Assembly (NCBI RefSeq): GCF_000003815.2
Contig: NC_049983.1
Span: 2,508,591-2,572,590, forward strand
Direction of reading: 5' to 3'
DNA: 64,000 nucleotides
From: Branchiostoma floridae
Taxonomy: Eukaryota; Chordata; Leptocardii; Amphioxiformes; Branchiostomatidae
Positions 1 to 12,481 of this stretch are shown here, one piece after another. The notes under the pieces are model-generated. The model saw only the letters and a program-made list of their open reading frames with translations, made no database searches and was not told the DNA's origin. Position 1 is the first letter of the stretch; each line of letters opens with the position of its first letter. A program made the translations under genes and the position numbers.

Positions 1-223
1 CCCCAAACACCAACACTCTCATTTATCAATAGTCAAAACGCAACAGTTTTCAGACAACTGACACTGTTACAAGACGACAAGACGATGTCGAACTGGTAAA
101 TTTACGTCCGAAGTTGCGGCACCTTCCGTTATGGGTAATCAAAATGGCGGCCCCCGATGCGTTCGGATGGCCGCTGAAAACCGTAATTAAGTCGCGCTGA
201 ACATCGATTAAGGACAAAGACAG
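1..223 (+). other. possible 5' exon ending in a strong splice donor
   Basis: A near-ideal donor (CAG|GTAAGT) lies at 224. Upstream an ATG in good context (AAAATGGCGGCC, ATG at 144) opens only a 17-18 codon frame that stops before the donor. If transcribed, this would be a 5' non-coding exon with a short upstream frame. No downstream partner exon was found, so this rests on one splice site only. Confidence 0.22.
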
Positions 224-542
224 GTAAGTCGGTTGCCAACAATCGGCACTTTATTTATTCTTCTTTCCATCAATGTGTTGATGGATTAGTACGGTGACAA
301 TGTAAAGGAGAAAATCTTAACAATGTGGCGACTGCCCGCCCTCCCATGTCCGACTCTAGATGATAAAATCGGGCCGGTTACTTCACGACGTCGTCGTTGC
401 AACACATAAACTTAGTTACCTCAAAATTGCACATTTTAATATTGTATATCGACTTGGTACTTAGATGCAATCACAGGTCCTTACATATGTGGACTAAAAT
501 TTTATTGGCAGGGGAGTGTTGAAAAGTGACGAATTAATATGA

Positions 543-1618
543 TGACGAATTAATATGAAGTGCCGTTATCTTCAATTTATCTTTGTGTGTGTTTGTGTTT
601 ATGTGTGTGGTGCATGTGTGTGCGTGTATGCGTGTGTGTGTGTGTGTAAAAAGCATACTATGAGAAGCCATGGATGAACCTTTTGATATTTCGTAGAAGT
701 TTAGAGCTACACTTACATGAGCATATCATGTAGGTTGTTACTTTGAAAGGCGTACATAGAATGTTACCTTCAACGTTAAAACGTTAAGGAAAAAGTTTAC
801 CAAAATGTTTCTTATGCACTGGGCAGAAAAATGTTTGCATTAAATTCCTTGCAGGATGTAGGGCCACAGGGCCCTTTCCTTACGCCAACTTAACCACTAT
901 TCATGAGTTTGTACCCTTTCGTGGCACATGGATTGAGTCTAACATAATTTTTTTTTAGTCTTTTAATACACCTGGCAGGACAAAGGCATTTTCAACATCT
1001 TTAAGTTCAACTCATGTAACAAAGTTGACGGGCGTTTCAATGATATGGTACGAATCTAATGGTACTTGTCGGCAAAATTGTAACATTCACCCACGTAACA
1101 TTTTGGATTAGCTGTTTCATGATCAGTGACCCATTTCCAATAAATTGGGACATACTACCCGTAATCAACAAGTCCAATTGATGAGAAAATGTTTTTTTTT
1201 CTACGCAAAGTAGGAAAGGCTTTTGCTCACTCCCTAATGTACTAATGTTGTTCCCCTAAGAAAGGAACCGACATGAAATAAAACTCCGGGCCCCTTCTCA
1301 TGCAGCCTTGGGGCAATGCTACCCTGTAACAAAAGGACCCTTAGACAAGTGCCTTCTTTCATCACGTAAAATTCTTCGCCATGCCTAATTACGGCCGATC
1401 GCCACCATGGGAAGCGAGTGTTCTTTTATCGGTGTTTTCAATGCCAGTCTGTGCTGTGACTGATATATCCGTGTTAGAACGTCTTTCTATATATCTAAAT
1501 ATTTACGTATCTAATGTATTTATCTGCAGTTTATCTTTGTGTGAGTGTATTTGTGTGCGTTTGTCTGTGTCTGTCTGTGTGTTTGTATTTATGTGTATGG
1601 TGCATGTGTATGTGTGTT

Positions 1619-1691
<73 letters not shown>

Positions 1692-2150
1692 GTGCGTGCG
1701 TGAACAGCATAACATGAGAATCCTTGGATGGACCCAGACGCTATTTGGTAGGTGCTTAGAGTTATACGTACATGGGCCTATAATGTAGGTGACACTTTGA
1801 CAGGCATACATAGCATGTTACCTTCAACGTTACAACGGTAAGGAAAAAGAAAGCCATTTTTTCTATGCACTGACAGAAAAATGTTATTTCATTGCAGGAT
1901 TGACACATTTCCAATGGATTGACAGTAACAATCGTTTAGTCTTTTGATAAAAAGAAGCAAACAAAGGCGTTTTCAACATCTTTCACTATCTGCACATGTT
2001 GCAAAGTTAACAGTGTTTCAAAGATATGGTATTTAATTGTACAAATACTTGTCGGTCAAATTGTAACATTCTACCCAAACATCATTTTTGATCAGCTGTT
2101 TCATGATCAGTGACCATTTCCAATGAATCCGTACATACTGCCTAGGATCT
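543..2150. repeat. direct duplication of a ~620-bp segment, period ~980 bp
   Basis: Segment 543-1165 is repeated at about 1515-2150. Both copies have a TG-rich microsatellite head, then matching blocks such as ATGTTACCTTCAACGTTA and TAGCTGTTTCATGATCAGTG in the same order. The second copy has a much longer (TG)n run. No open coding frame is shared by both copies, so this is probably an old transposon pair or segmental duplication. Confidence 0.7.
1617..1700. repeat. (TG)n microsatellite
   Basis: Long dinucleotide TG/CA run with a few TTTG and CG interruptions. Open frames over it on both strands are low-complexity artefacts. Confidence 0.95.
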
Positions 2151-4900
2151 GAGCCGACCGAGTAACAATACAGGTGATAAACCTTAGGTTGGCTGGCTGT
2201 AATGAATCTTTGTTGAGACATGACAAAAGTACAGTGACTTTCGTATGGTCGACATGTATAACAAACTACTTACAGTACAACTAAACACACATATATGGAT
2301 ATCTATAGGTATGAATAAATCAACATATAGGGTCTAGCTTTTCATTTACACTATTGGATCTATGGTATATAACGTTACATTCATGGATATATTTGCCTTT
2401 TTGTACACATTGTGGATTATCGCCTCCCAGAATGTATTTGAGTTTATCTATGGAACAGAGAGGAGCAAATTCTTTAGAGCAAGCGGAAAGTAATGTGAAT
2501 TGTCTAACCAAATCTATCAGTCACAGGGTGATGACCCCCAGTCACAGGGGTTAATGACCCCCAGGTGGCAGAGCTGCCCTGTAGAGTTGTGCTATGTATA
2601 ATGGTGGTGAAATTTGACAGAAACAAGTGAATAAAGCCAAAAGATGGTCTCCTAAGTACATGGAGACATTGTTCCCTGCTCTTAAACTCGTACATCCCCT
2701 TGTGTGACAAGAGTACAAACACAGATAGATAGATAGATAGATGGTTTATTGCGCAACAATATTCACCTTGATTTGATCATAGAGTAATAACAGACTGTAC
2801 ATATTCCTTAAGGTTCCACCAGTAATTACACAAATGTACTACATGTAGTTGTCTTTCCTGACTGTTCCACTGCCCATGTACTGCATGTGAAGTTACCCAT
2901 GTAATTCGTCCAGACTCACCAGTATATGTTATCCCTCCATGTGCAATATTACTCGACTGTACAAACTCTAGTCTTAGTGTTTGACAAATGTACTGTTGTT
3001 GTTGTTGTTGTTTTTAATTAAAAAAAAATATTCACCTTGTCTTGAACCCCTGCGGTAATAAGGGGACCCCCTCCCCTTTTAGTTTAAGCTTACTCCTGGA
3101 ATATCAAAATTAAGTCCTCTTGACACTGTCTCTGGTCCGCAGTCTGATAGGAGGGAGGATTAAAAACCAAGAACGTTGGTCCAACATGGGGTAAATCAAG
3201 AATAAACGACAGCTAACTGAAGCCTATCTCTTGCTTAGGTTAATGATTGTAAAAAGTCCATCAACTGAACAAAAATGCCCTAACCCATCCCTATGTAAAA
3301 TTGTGAGTATCAACTCAGAACATGCCCGAGGAATATCATAAATGACCCCAAAGAACCCACCCACGCGCATCCGCCGCCATTTTTATGTTGAACATAGCAT
3401 CGTATGGCAGTCAAAATCGGATGCAAATCGGCCGACTCCGTCACAAAATCACGCTACATGTTAATCATGAAAACATATGGGACCTCAAACTTTAAAATAA
3501 CGCGGTCTTTATGGGCAGCTGGGATTTGATGCTGTGTTGTCCCAATTTTGGCGGCCGCGGTTGCCTTGGCTTGGTGATCGTCTCAGGCACTTAATGTTTA
3601 CGTCAACTGGGAAAATTTTCGGTACCGAGGAAAATCGTGTCAATACTATCAGATAAGTGTTTTTCTAACATATCGTTGTACACAGAGTTTGGAGGATTAT
3701 ACCCAGCACAGATTACTAGAATCATGTTATGATGAGTCATTCTGTCAGTGACTGAACACTGTTCTGGTAAGCAGTCTCTAATCTCAGATACCACCGGGGA
3801 TGTTCCATCCCATATGAACACCCAGTGTAGTAGCTAGCAGCAAATAATGGTAGGACAAGCTCCTTCTACAATCGTTCTAGACTTTTAGTTATTTGAGATG
3901 GATACACACCTAAAAGGACAGGTGATGATGTTGAATACATCTGTTGCTTGTGATATCATGTTTTATCGCCTCGATTGTTGTTTTGTAAGGTTTATGATGT
4001 CAGAATTTGAAAATGTAGGGTTTTTCCCCCATGCTCTGTGCTAATCTGATTGGTTAATTTCATGTGCATCGCTCTTTCTGATCGGTCAGGTGTTGAAAGT
4101 TTTAACACCTGACTAGCCGGAATTCTATGTGTTATGGCATCATAACCAATGCAAAATGGGGTATTTTGATTGGTTCACGTCGCCTGGCTGAATGATAATA
4201 CCATGCAATCTACACGGGTGTAATAATCAACTGTCAATGACTACTCCGTCACCCGAGAATACAAAAAAAAAATCTTTGTACATTACTAGAGAGATATGGC
4301 CTAGCGTACAGGTGTTATATCTATAATCTTGACGACAACAGCGTTCGAACTATTCTATCATCAAGCAAATTGATCGTCACCTAAGTACCTTGTATTAATT
4401 CATCACCAGGCATACAAATTGACATATGTTGAGCAACCCAAAGTAGACCGTACAGCAGTGGCCTCTTGCGATATTACTCCAAAGTGCAGCGTCTTACCTT
4501 CCTTTGGGTGATTTAATACAGTTGCGCGGTGGCATTTGTCACGGACCGTGTGCTCGCCAATTACTAAGGCAAACCCCATTTCAAGTTTTAACTGTCTAGC
4601 AAAAAGTTACTTAGCTGCATATATCTACTAGAAATCAGATCACGGCGTCATTACGCTTTTGGACACTTCGTTTCCTATCGTTAACTTATGGATGTGCTGA
4701 GGAATACAACGAAGACCACACAGTTGCGCCCTCCAGCGATATGTTTGTAAAGTGCAACGATAGTACGTTTTGCATGCACTTTGCATATAGATGGCTAGGG
4801 GATGCTGCTACATGGTCTGAAAAATTATTGAAAGAAAATAAGGCAAGGATGTCCTTTTCTTATGTACTCTGTGACTAGGGGGTAACCTCCAGCGACAAAG
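2150..4900. other. intergenic, no gene seen
   Basis: No supported exon or recognisable transposon. It holds a (GATA)n run near 2723-2743, a short (GTT)n run near 2993-3012, and otherwise unique AT-rich sequence. Confidence 0.5.
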
Positions 4901-5299
4901 TCTTGTGAACGGTTTAGCGTTGAGTGTTCGCATCTCTATCTCTATGTTCCGTTTGCCACAATCGTATGTGGTTTGGCATGTCGTCTGTAATCCGTTGCGA
5001 AATGACGTACGTTCTTTTTTTCGCGGTAGCTGTTTTTATTATGGTTGTGATAATTTCAGTTTTCACCCCTACGCCGTCCGGTTTAGTGGTTCAGGTCTTC
5101 GTTATGATCGTGCCTTAAGCCTTGTGGTAATTGGATATCGTCAAGCAGATGTTGTCTTCGTCGGCGTATTTGGACAGCGTTGTCATCTCGTACTTGGGTT
5201 GATTTGCGCTCTTCGCGATCTATGTATGCACTGTGTGCATTGATGGCGCTTTCTCATTACTATATGGGTGGTATGGCCATGCTTTTAGTTTCTGACTGG

Positions 5300-6190
5300 T
5301 ATGAACGTGTGTGTTCATTCGACATCTGTTGTAGGGTTTTGTGACAGCAACACCGAAAGTAAGAGGGAATTACCAGGGAGAAAAAGGGTATGTTCATGGA
5401 GCGGGGGGGGGGGTATATTTTGCACCAGAGATCGAAGTGGAATTTTCATGAAAAGAAATTATATTTCTGCCATATACACAGAAATAGGCCATTGTCGGTG
5501 TGAAATTCAAACTGTAGCTAATAATTTGTATTGTTTATATTTTTGGGACTCGGAGGATCGTGTGCGTTGTATACGACATAGGTTGAGTATGATTTTTTTT
5601 TTCTATTTTGCTTTTGCACAGACGGGGACAATGCACTCAAGTTTTGTAACTTATATTAACAGTGCCACATACACGGTACAGACAGAAGGTAAAGGTAGTC
5701 CTTTTACCTCCCCGACCGAAGTCAGGTACCCATTTTTACACCTGGGTGAAGTGAGGAAGGTCGTGTAAAGTGCCTTACCCAAGTGCACAACGTTGGGGCG
5801 GGGCAAGGTGGGGATCGATCTCAAAACCTCTAGGTTCCGAGCTGAACGCTCTACCAGTTACGCCACGCCCGACGCCACCGAGTTTGATTTGGTTGGCTTG
5901 TGATCACTACTGGTCTGGCTCTACCGAAGGTAGCAGGGACGGAGTGGGTATTTTTAATTTAAGAATGTGGATAATGTCTTTGCCATACACACAGAGACTC
6001 GCTAGTTCAGCTGTTGTGGTGATTTGTGATCGCTACTTGGCTGGCTCACCGAAAGTAAGGCGTTATGATCAGGTACAGAAACAGACTGTTATGAAGGGGG
6101 GGGGGGGTATGTTTGAAGCATACACACAGATTCGTCTGTCTGTTCGGTTTGTGCTCGTCCTGTTGTCAGCTGTTCACCTTGCTCGGAATA
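5300..6190. repeat. diverged tandem repeat region with G-runs, interrupted by a SINE
   Basis: Blocks near 5330-5500, 5880-6000 and 6010-6180 share the order: GTTGT(A/G)G, TGTGA(C/T), (A/C)CCGAAAGTAAG, a poly-G run, then CATACACACAGA. Open frames across it differ between units and show no coding conservation. Confidence 0.45.
5621..5879 (-). mobile_element. tRNA-derived SINE (copy 1)
   Basis: Read on the minus strand it starts with a tRNA-like head (GGCGTAACTGGTAGAGCG resembles an A box, GATCGATCCC a degenerate B box). A conserved body follows (GGCACTTTACACGACCTTCCTCACTTCACCCAGG) and a tail with CTGTCTGTAC and a CACTTGAG-type motif. The same arrangement occurs at 52591-52840, 59252-59526 and, truncated, at 56311-56440. 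RNA polymerase III transcription and LINE-dependent mobilisation are inferred from the general biology of SINEs. Confidence 0.8.
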
Positions 6191-6309
6191 TGTCAACAGC
6201 TGTGGACCATCTGTGGTTCATGGTATGGCTGATAACTTCGCTCTACTTTGATTACGGTAAGCTAAGGTTTTACAAGACTTGTAAAACAGCACATACTATT
6301 GAAAAATAA

Positions 6310-6687
6310 TTAGAACTAGATAATTTTGATCAACGCTCGGCAATCAGCAAAATTAGAATTAGTGCCCACCCCCTTGAAATTGAGAGAGGGCGGTACAAGA
6401 AGCTACCTGTATGTAAAATAACGTGCAAACAGTGCACGTCAAACATGGTGGAAGACGAAACACATTTTATGTCAAACTGCTCTTTCTATGATCACGAAAG
6501 AAAAGAGCTGTTTGAAGAGGCCACCAAATTCCATCCAAACTTCTTGATATTCACCGACAAAAAGAAAATAATTCTCCTTCTAACTTCACAAAGCCCACAA
6601 ATAATAGAAAAGGTGGGATCTTTCGTCTTCCACTGTCTTCGAAAAAGAGTCGGACCCAATAACCCAGTTAGCTTTTTCTACTTTTAG
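6310..6687 (+). pseudogene. 3' fragment of a non-LTR retrotransposon ORF2
   Basis: The frame reads through a C-terminal LINE segment: HPLEIERGRY, then a Cys-rich stretch with two C-x2-C pairs (CKITCKQC), then VEDETHF, ending in a stop at 6687. This EIERGRY...VEDExHF...C pattern is typical of the region after the reverse transcriptase domain in several LINE clades. The reverse transcriptase itself is absent, so this is a 5'-truncated copy. Clade not assigned. Confidence 0.7.
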
Positions 6688-7042
6688 AAATAGAGTAGAC
6701 ACCTTTGATATTGTCTTTTACTTTGTCCGAATCTCTCATGTTACCTGCAATTAGCCCACGGGCATATGAATCTTCAATAAACTTTTCCATTATCATAGTC
6801 ATCACCTATTTATGGTAATTTTATATAACTGCGGCTCAATGGCACTTTACTTTAAAATAAAACATGGTTGGTATTTTAATTACGATAATACTGTCTTTAT
6901 GTATATTTGTACGTTCAGCACCTTGTTTGTTTTTGGATTGTCAGGTTTGTTTTTTTGGTTACATTGCTAGCTGAATTGTCATGATAACCTAAAAAAAGTA
7001 CGGTGTTGTCAAGCAGCCATTTCCCAACAATCCCTGATCTGA

Positions 7043-7279
7043 TAACATCGACTATCATAATTCCAGCAAGTGCCATTATGGGATAATACCGCCACTTCAA
7101 AAAAACGTTAGTATAGAGGTCTTCCCAAGATTGTCTTCAACACCGAATGTTAAATATCTTCAATGTAATACAATTCAGATATTTGAGTGTTGAAGACAAT
7201 CTTGAGAAGGCCTCTGTAACAACGTTTTTTGAGGTGGCGGTATAATGGCACCTGGTGGAATTATGCGAATGTATGTTAA
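7043..7279 (+). mobile_element. MITE with long terminal inverted repeats (copy 1)
   Basis: The two halves are near-perfect inverted repeats. The left arm (ATAATTCCAGCAAGTGCCAT... ACCGCCAC...AACGTT...AGATTGTCTTCAACAC) is mirrored by the right arm (GTGTTGAAGACAATCTT...AACGTT...GGTGGCGGT...GGTGGAATTAT). There is no internal coding. A related copy lies at 10624-10853 in the opposite orientation, judged from the different outermost ~20 bases (GACTATC end versus CATTCGC end). Confidence 0.8.
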
Positions 7280-7665
7280 TCCCTTGCTATAAAGCATTCC
7301 TGTGAGAAGGCCTCTTTTGTCTTGCGCTAATATATGCGTGCCTAAAGCCAATTATTGGCCATCTTCCTGTATGCCATCCCGTACGGGGCGGTATAACCCC
7401 AACGGTGCTATAATACACCGTATGACTATGACTGACTGGTCATCTTCTTTACTGTGCCGCAGGGAAAAAAATTAAGACATGAAAGACTGGTTCTAATGGT
7501 TCACTCATGTTGGTTGCAAAATGACACACCACATACGCAGAACCGAAAACACAAAGACCTTAAGTCGCCAGATCCGTAGTTACGGTATGCAGTAGACCAG
7601 AGACCTCCCGACAACACGGACGTTCTGAGTTTGCTGTAAAGCACTTGTTGAATCGAATCGGAAAC

Positions 7666-9931
7666 ATGAAGACTGCAGCCGTGTTGGTGTGCCTGGCACT
7701 TCTTTTGGCCATCGCATACTCCGCTCCCGTGGACAGTAAGTACAGCGTACTTTACTTTTCTTGACTCACCCAGTTATACCCCCCTCACATGTAGCGAAAA
7801 TGTCTTCGTTTTTCTTTTCCTTTTATCACTTTCTCCCCCACCTTTATTTACCTTCCTCCTTCTCCTTTTCTTCTTCCCCTCTTTTTTATCTTCCCCCTTC
7901 CCTTTTTCCTCTTTATTCCTCCCCACTATTTCCTTTTTCTCCCNNNNNNNNNNNNNNNNNNNNNNNNNNNNNNNNNNNNNNNNNNNNNNNNNNNNNNNNN
8001 NNNNNNNNNNNNNNNNNNNNNNNNNNNNNNNNNNNNNNNNNNNTCGTCCGATCGATTTTCGCCTAATGAGAGGGGGTACGACAAGTACGAACTCAGTTTA
8101 TCATAAGTGACGCCCTGTTTTTTTTTTATAGTAGTACATGTAATTCTAAAACTTGGGGATAAGGACATTCTCAATAGAAATGTCTACCGAGACTAGGTAT
8201 GAACAACGGTAAAATTGGCTTTGAAAACTTTTGTAGCTTTCATCACATAGCCGCTGCTTTCCATTACAGATCCCGGAGTCCAGAAAAGGTCGATCGAGAA
8301 AGCAGCCAAGGCTCATCCCCACGGTTAGTTGCCATTACAAAACGTACATCTGAATTGTCGATATAACCATTGTTGTCTACCGTCTAACCCAGTTCAGTAT
8401 AACCCAGTGACTCAGTCACTTTTCTCGTAATGCACATCGCTTCTTCTTCTTTCGGTCTGACTGCCGCCTTCATCTTGTTGAGGATTCTGCAGCCTTACTT
8501 ATACGGAGAAGTCTACTGCGCAAACCGAGGGGGATTAGATTTTTGATTTCAAATTTCAAAGCTGACAGGGATGGCGATAATGCAGCCTCTGCCGGGAGAT
8601 TGTTCCAATCTTTGATTGTACGTGGGAAAAAGGTATTATCTCTGTATTGTGTTCGACTTGCGGAGACCTTGTAGGCCGCGGGTTGGGTCAAGCGGGAACT
8701 TCTAGCTTGTGATGCGGGAGTGGGACTTGTCTTGCAATTTATAGCTAGCTCACCCGTGTGGAACTTAAAAAAGGTGACGAGTCTGGCCTTCCTTCTCCTC
8801 TCTTGGAGCGATGGCCACTCGAGTCGTGGAGCATTTCGCTAACACTGGAGGTTTGTCGGTACCTGCCTGACACACAACGGGCGGCTCTCCGCTGAACTGA
8901 TTCGAGCTTCATTATGTCTTTCGCCGTACAGGGGTCCCAACCGGGACTGGCGAATTCCAATTATGGTCTAACTAGTGTGATATTGTGTGAAGTCCAGTCA
9001 AACCTGGCTGGCCTACCAATTGACATACTAGTAACCAACTTTCCTACCATTTTCAGTCATAGGCCACACTTTAATAGTCCCGTCCAATTTCACATTATAA
9101 TTCAGACGTTGTCTACCGCGACCACTCCCAGCCACCATCAGTCCCCTGACGAGTTGTAGACAATAGGTTTGATTGTAGTACCGACTCTGCTTTGCATTAA
9201 CGATCAAAGACAAATCGGTTTTGATCCTACGAATAAAAACAGCATTGAAAGAGACTTTCAAACATTGTTGTTGTTGTGTTTTGTTTTGTTTCTCGACAGC
9301 GGCCGGGGAGAAGGCCCTGCATGAGCTGGAGTCCCTTGAAAAGAGAGTGAAGGCAAACCACCAGCTGGTCAATGGTAAGTCGACGAACACATCGTCTTGT
9401 CAATCTGGAGTCACAGAGCGGCTTGCTTGGTCTTTCAGCTTGGCAGTACTCAACCTCTTTCACACGTCACATTACTTGTCTAATTCATGGTATCAATTGC
9501 TATATTTTCTTGTGAGCCTAAATATCAGATCTGGTCAAAGTTTGTGAACGAGGAAGCATGCTTTATCAATGTGATATGTTGACGTTATTTTGTTACTCTA
9601 TAATACAGATCCTGGGTTTCGTGAGCAGGCTAAAAAGGCTCTAGGTCTGGTCAAAAAAAGAGCCAGCAACATGGATGCTTCACAGAGAAAGAAAGGTTCG
9701 TCCTGCACAATCATATTTGTAGACAATGAGTCAGGTCTTACTCGGGGCCTTCAGTAGGTCTTTCTCCTTTCAAGAACAAGACACCATAACTTGTGACGCA
9801 CCTGGGCCAAATATGATAATTCTTAAAATCAAATCTAACCCCTTAAATTGTCGCTTATCCGCGTCTTGGGCTTCATTTTCCACCGTATCTGACACTCCTT
9901 CCGCGACTTTTTGCTTTACATAGACAGATAG
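7666..9931 (+). CDS. small secreted prohormone-like peptide precursor, 5 exons
   Basis: Model: exons 7666-7735, 8270-8323, 9300-9374, 9609-9695 and 9924-9931. The first three donors are GTAAGT, GTTAGT and GTAAGT, each acceptor ends in CAG or TAG, and every junction is phase 1. The product is 97 residues. Residues 1-20 are a clear signal peptide (MKTAAVLVCLALLLAIAYSA). The rest is charged and helix-prone, with candidate dibasic sites QKR|S, EKR|V and KKR|A, as in peptide-hormone precursors. The fourth donor (GTTCGT) is weak. If it is not used, exon 4 runs on to a stop at 9757, giving 115 residues with a different tail. I do not recognise a family. It could be a neuropeptide precursor or an antimicrobial-type peptide. 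The MITE pair flanks it, a gap lies in intron 1, and an antisense LINE remnant sits in intron 2. Confidence 0.7.
7944..8043. other. assembly gap (100 N)
   Basis: A run of exactly 100 N, probably a gap of unknown size, within intron 1 of the small secreted peptide gene. It follows a pyrimidine-rich tract. Confidence 0.95.
8470..8963 (-). pseudogene. 3' end of a CR1-like LINE reverse transcriptase ORF, antisense in an intron
   Basis: On the minus strand one frame gives PGWDPCTAKDIMKLESVQRRAARCV, the conserved post-RT segment of CR1/jockey-type ORF2. After a frameshift the second frame carries the C-terminal signature FFPRTIKDWNNLP, ending at 8470. It is a 5'-truncated, frameshifted copy lying antisense in intron 2 of the small secreted peptide gene. 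Confidence 0.75.
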
Positions 9932-9952
9932 TTGGACAAACGCGCTTTTAGC

Positions 9953-10259
9953 TAAGGGCACAACCGATACGTGCTGTCTACGTGCCATAACGTGTGCAGT
10001 CTTTTGGGAACCGTAAGTGGTCCCGTACGAACTCGGAGGGAATCCGAAGGAGTTTGGAGCACGCAGACACGCCGTAAAACTTTACGTGCAGGCAAAACTT
10101 TGTGTGCCATCGGGCTGCGGATTCGCCTCCACCGCGTACGTGCCAATACGGGCGACGCGCCTGCCCTGTACAGCCTGAACGTTTACAGAAATACTTGGCG
10201 GACGTGGCCTCCCAAAAAAACGTACGGACAAATTGCACGTACGGCGGGTTGTGCCCTTA
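9953..10259 (+). mobile_element. MITE with TAAGGGCACAACC terminal inverted repeats
   Basis: The left end TAAGGGCACAACCGATACGT is mirrored at the right by ACGTACGGCGGGTTGTGCCC TTA (10237-10259). The interior is GC-richer than the surroundings and rich in CGTACG-like words. Overlapping open frames on both strands are short and mutually inconsistent, so it is non-coding. It begins about 20 bp after the proposed stop of the small secreted peptide gene. Confidence 0.6.
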
Positions 10260-10623
10260 ACTTTACTGGGGCCCTCTGGGACCCAGTTCTTTGGTAGTAC
10301 CCTGCGGGCAGCAGGCTTTCCCCAGGGCATGGATACTATCTGAGAGTGTAGTGGTTCAACCTGTACATGTTTTTTAAGTATTGCCTTATCTTCTTATTCT
10401 AAGATCATTGTGGAGAGTCGAGATTCAGATCTAGAGATCACATATAATTAAAGACAACAAAATTACAAAGTTTTACTACGGTGTAGGGATTTTCTAATGA
10501 TCTTCTCTCACGAACGCCATGTACGCAATGGAGTTGTTCATGCACCGTGCGAGTGATTGAGTCAGTACGGTTTCATTGTTCGGCATGAATGCATTCCGTA
10601 GCATTCTTCAACCAGATAGAAGG

Positions 10624-10853
10624 TAACATACATTCGCAAAATTCCACCAGGTGCCATTATATATACCGCCACCTCCAAAAACGTTGTTATAGAGGTCTTC
10701 TTAAGATTGTATTCAACACGTAAATATTTAAATTGTATTAAATTTATTGTATTTAACATTTTGTGTTCAAGACAATCTTGGAAAGACCTCTATACCATCA
10801 TTTTTTGAGGACGCGGTATTATGGCACCTGGTGGAATTATGATAGTCGATGTT
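10624..10853 (-). mobile_element. MITE with long terminal inverted repeats (copy 2, inverted)
   Basis: Same inverted-repeat family as 7043-7279, sharing ATTCCACCAGGTGCCATTAT, ACCGCCACCTC, AACGTT, AGAGGTCTTC and ACAATCTTGG arms. The asymmetric outer ends are swapped relative to copy 1, so the two copies face opposite ways and bracket the small secreted peptide gene. Confidence 0.78.
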
Positions 10854-11330
10854 AGAAGGAAACCACAAAGACAAACACGATCATTTGGAGTCTCTTCAGA
10901 CCAGCCGCACGCGTTGTTTGGAAAGTCCGCGACATTTGTCCTATTCCAGTGTTCCACTCGATTCGTACAGTAAAATGGAAATGGAAAGCAAAAACGTCTA
11001 AAGAAACAGCTCTGGCTGCCGCATTGGTTGGACTACTAATTTTGTTGGAAAAGTAGGATCATCTGGTAGAATCATATGCATCACAGATCTGAGACTGGTT
11101 ACGTGCAAACAAATTCTCCAATAGATATTGGCTAACAATATACATACAGTATCGCCTACGTTTATATTCCGGTCCGACGCGTTTTACACGCGATTTAATC
11201 TCCATTAAAAGTCGTGCAAATTGCGATTAAAAGTCGTGCAAATCTCGATTAAATCGCGATTGAATCTCGTGCACTAATGAGCTGTAAACGCGTGTAGCTA
11301 TCTAATAAAAAATCTCGTGTCGTCGGTAAA

Positions 11331-12093
11331 NNNNNNNNNNNNNNNNNNNNNNNNNNNNNNNNNNNNNNNNNNNNNNNNNNNNNNNNNNNNNNNNNNNNNN
11401 NNNNNNNNNNNNNNNNNNNNNNNNNNNNNNNNNNNNNNNNNNNNNNNNNNNNNNNNNNNNNNNNNNNNNNNNNNNNNNNNNNNNNNNNNNNNNNNNNNNN
11501 NNNNNNNNNNNNNNNNNNNNNNNNNNNNNNNNNNNNNNNNNNNNNNNNNNNNNNNNNNNNNNNNNNNNNNNNNNNNNNNNNNNNNNNNNNNNNNNNNNNN
11601 NNNNNNNNNNNNNNNNNNNNNNNNNNNNNNNNNNNNNNNNNNNNNNNNNNNNNNNNNNNNNNNNNNNNNNNNNNNNNNNNNNNNNNNNNNNNNNNNNNNN
11701 NNNNNNNNNNNNNNNNNNNNNNNNNNNNNNNNNNNNNNNNNNNNNNNNNNNNNNNNNNNNNNNNNNNNNNNNNNNNNNNNNNNNNNNNNNNNNNNNNNNN
11801 NNNNNNNNNNNNNNNNNNNNNNNNNNNNNNNNNNNNNNNNNNNNNNNNNNNNNNNNNNNNNNNNNNNNNNNNNNNNNNNNNNNNNNNNNNNNNNNNNNNN
11901 NNNNNNNNNNNNNNNNNNNNNNNNNNNNNNNNNNNNNNNNNNNNNNNNNNNNNNNNNNNNNNNNNNNNNNNNNNNNNNNNNNNNNNNNNNNNNNNNNNNN
12001 NNNNNNNNNNNNNNNNNNNNNNNNNNNNNNNNNNNNNNNNNNNNNNNNNNNNNNNNNNNNNNNNNNNNNNNNNNNNNNNNNNNNNNNNNNNNN
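11331..12093. other. assembly gap (763 N)
   Basis: N run. Open frames reported across it are artefacts. The 150 bases before it carry short direct repeats of ATTAAAAGTCGTGCAAAT. Confidence 0.97.
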
Positions 12094-12481
12094 TTATAAC
12101 ACATGTTATAAAAACTACCAACTAAGACCACGACGCACTAGGGAACTCTATTGACATTTTTTTTCTGTCTATTCGGATAAAATGTAACTATGCAGTAGAT
12201 AAGACATGCATGCCAAAACTAATACATGTATGCAATTTCATGTGTACATTGTCGAATGGCAGAGATTTCTTGATACCGATCTTGAAAGACTAAGGCCATT
12301 TTTGTGGAAGATAGACCGCAATAACATTATCTTTTATAGCCCTGGATGTATACGTGAGGATGGCATAAATAAAGGGGGAGGGGGGGCTGCCGATGAAAAT
12401 AAGAAAATAAAGAAAATCAATGGACTCTAAGCCTTCTCACATTAGTCAGGACGCATGTGCGGCGACAGGAATTCTAGGTAA

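Noticed and set aside
1381-1811. Val/Cys and His/Thr repeat frames
   Set aside because: Read-through of a (TG)n microsatellite on both strands.
4905-6309. Three consecutive plus-strand frames of 112-179 codons
   Set aside because: They cross a SINE and poly-G tandem repeats, have no shared coding signal and no domain.
9952-10330. Dense overlapping frames on both strands
   Set aside because: They lie on a GC-rich MITE with clear terminal inverted repeats.
11249-12131. Long frames across N runs (also at 14082-14594, 15950-16543 and 36061-36507)
   Set aside because: They consist almost entirely of undetermined residues.
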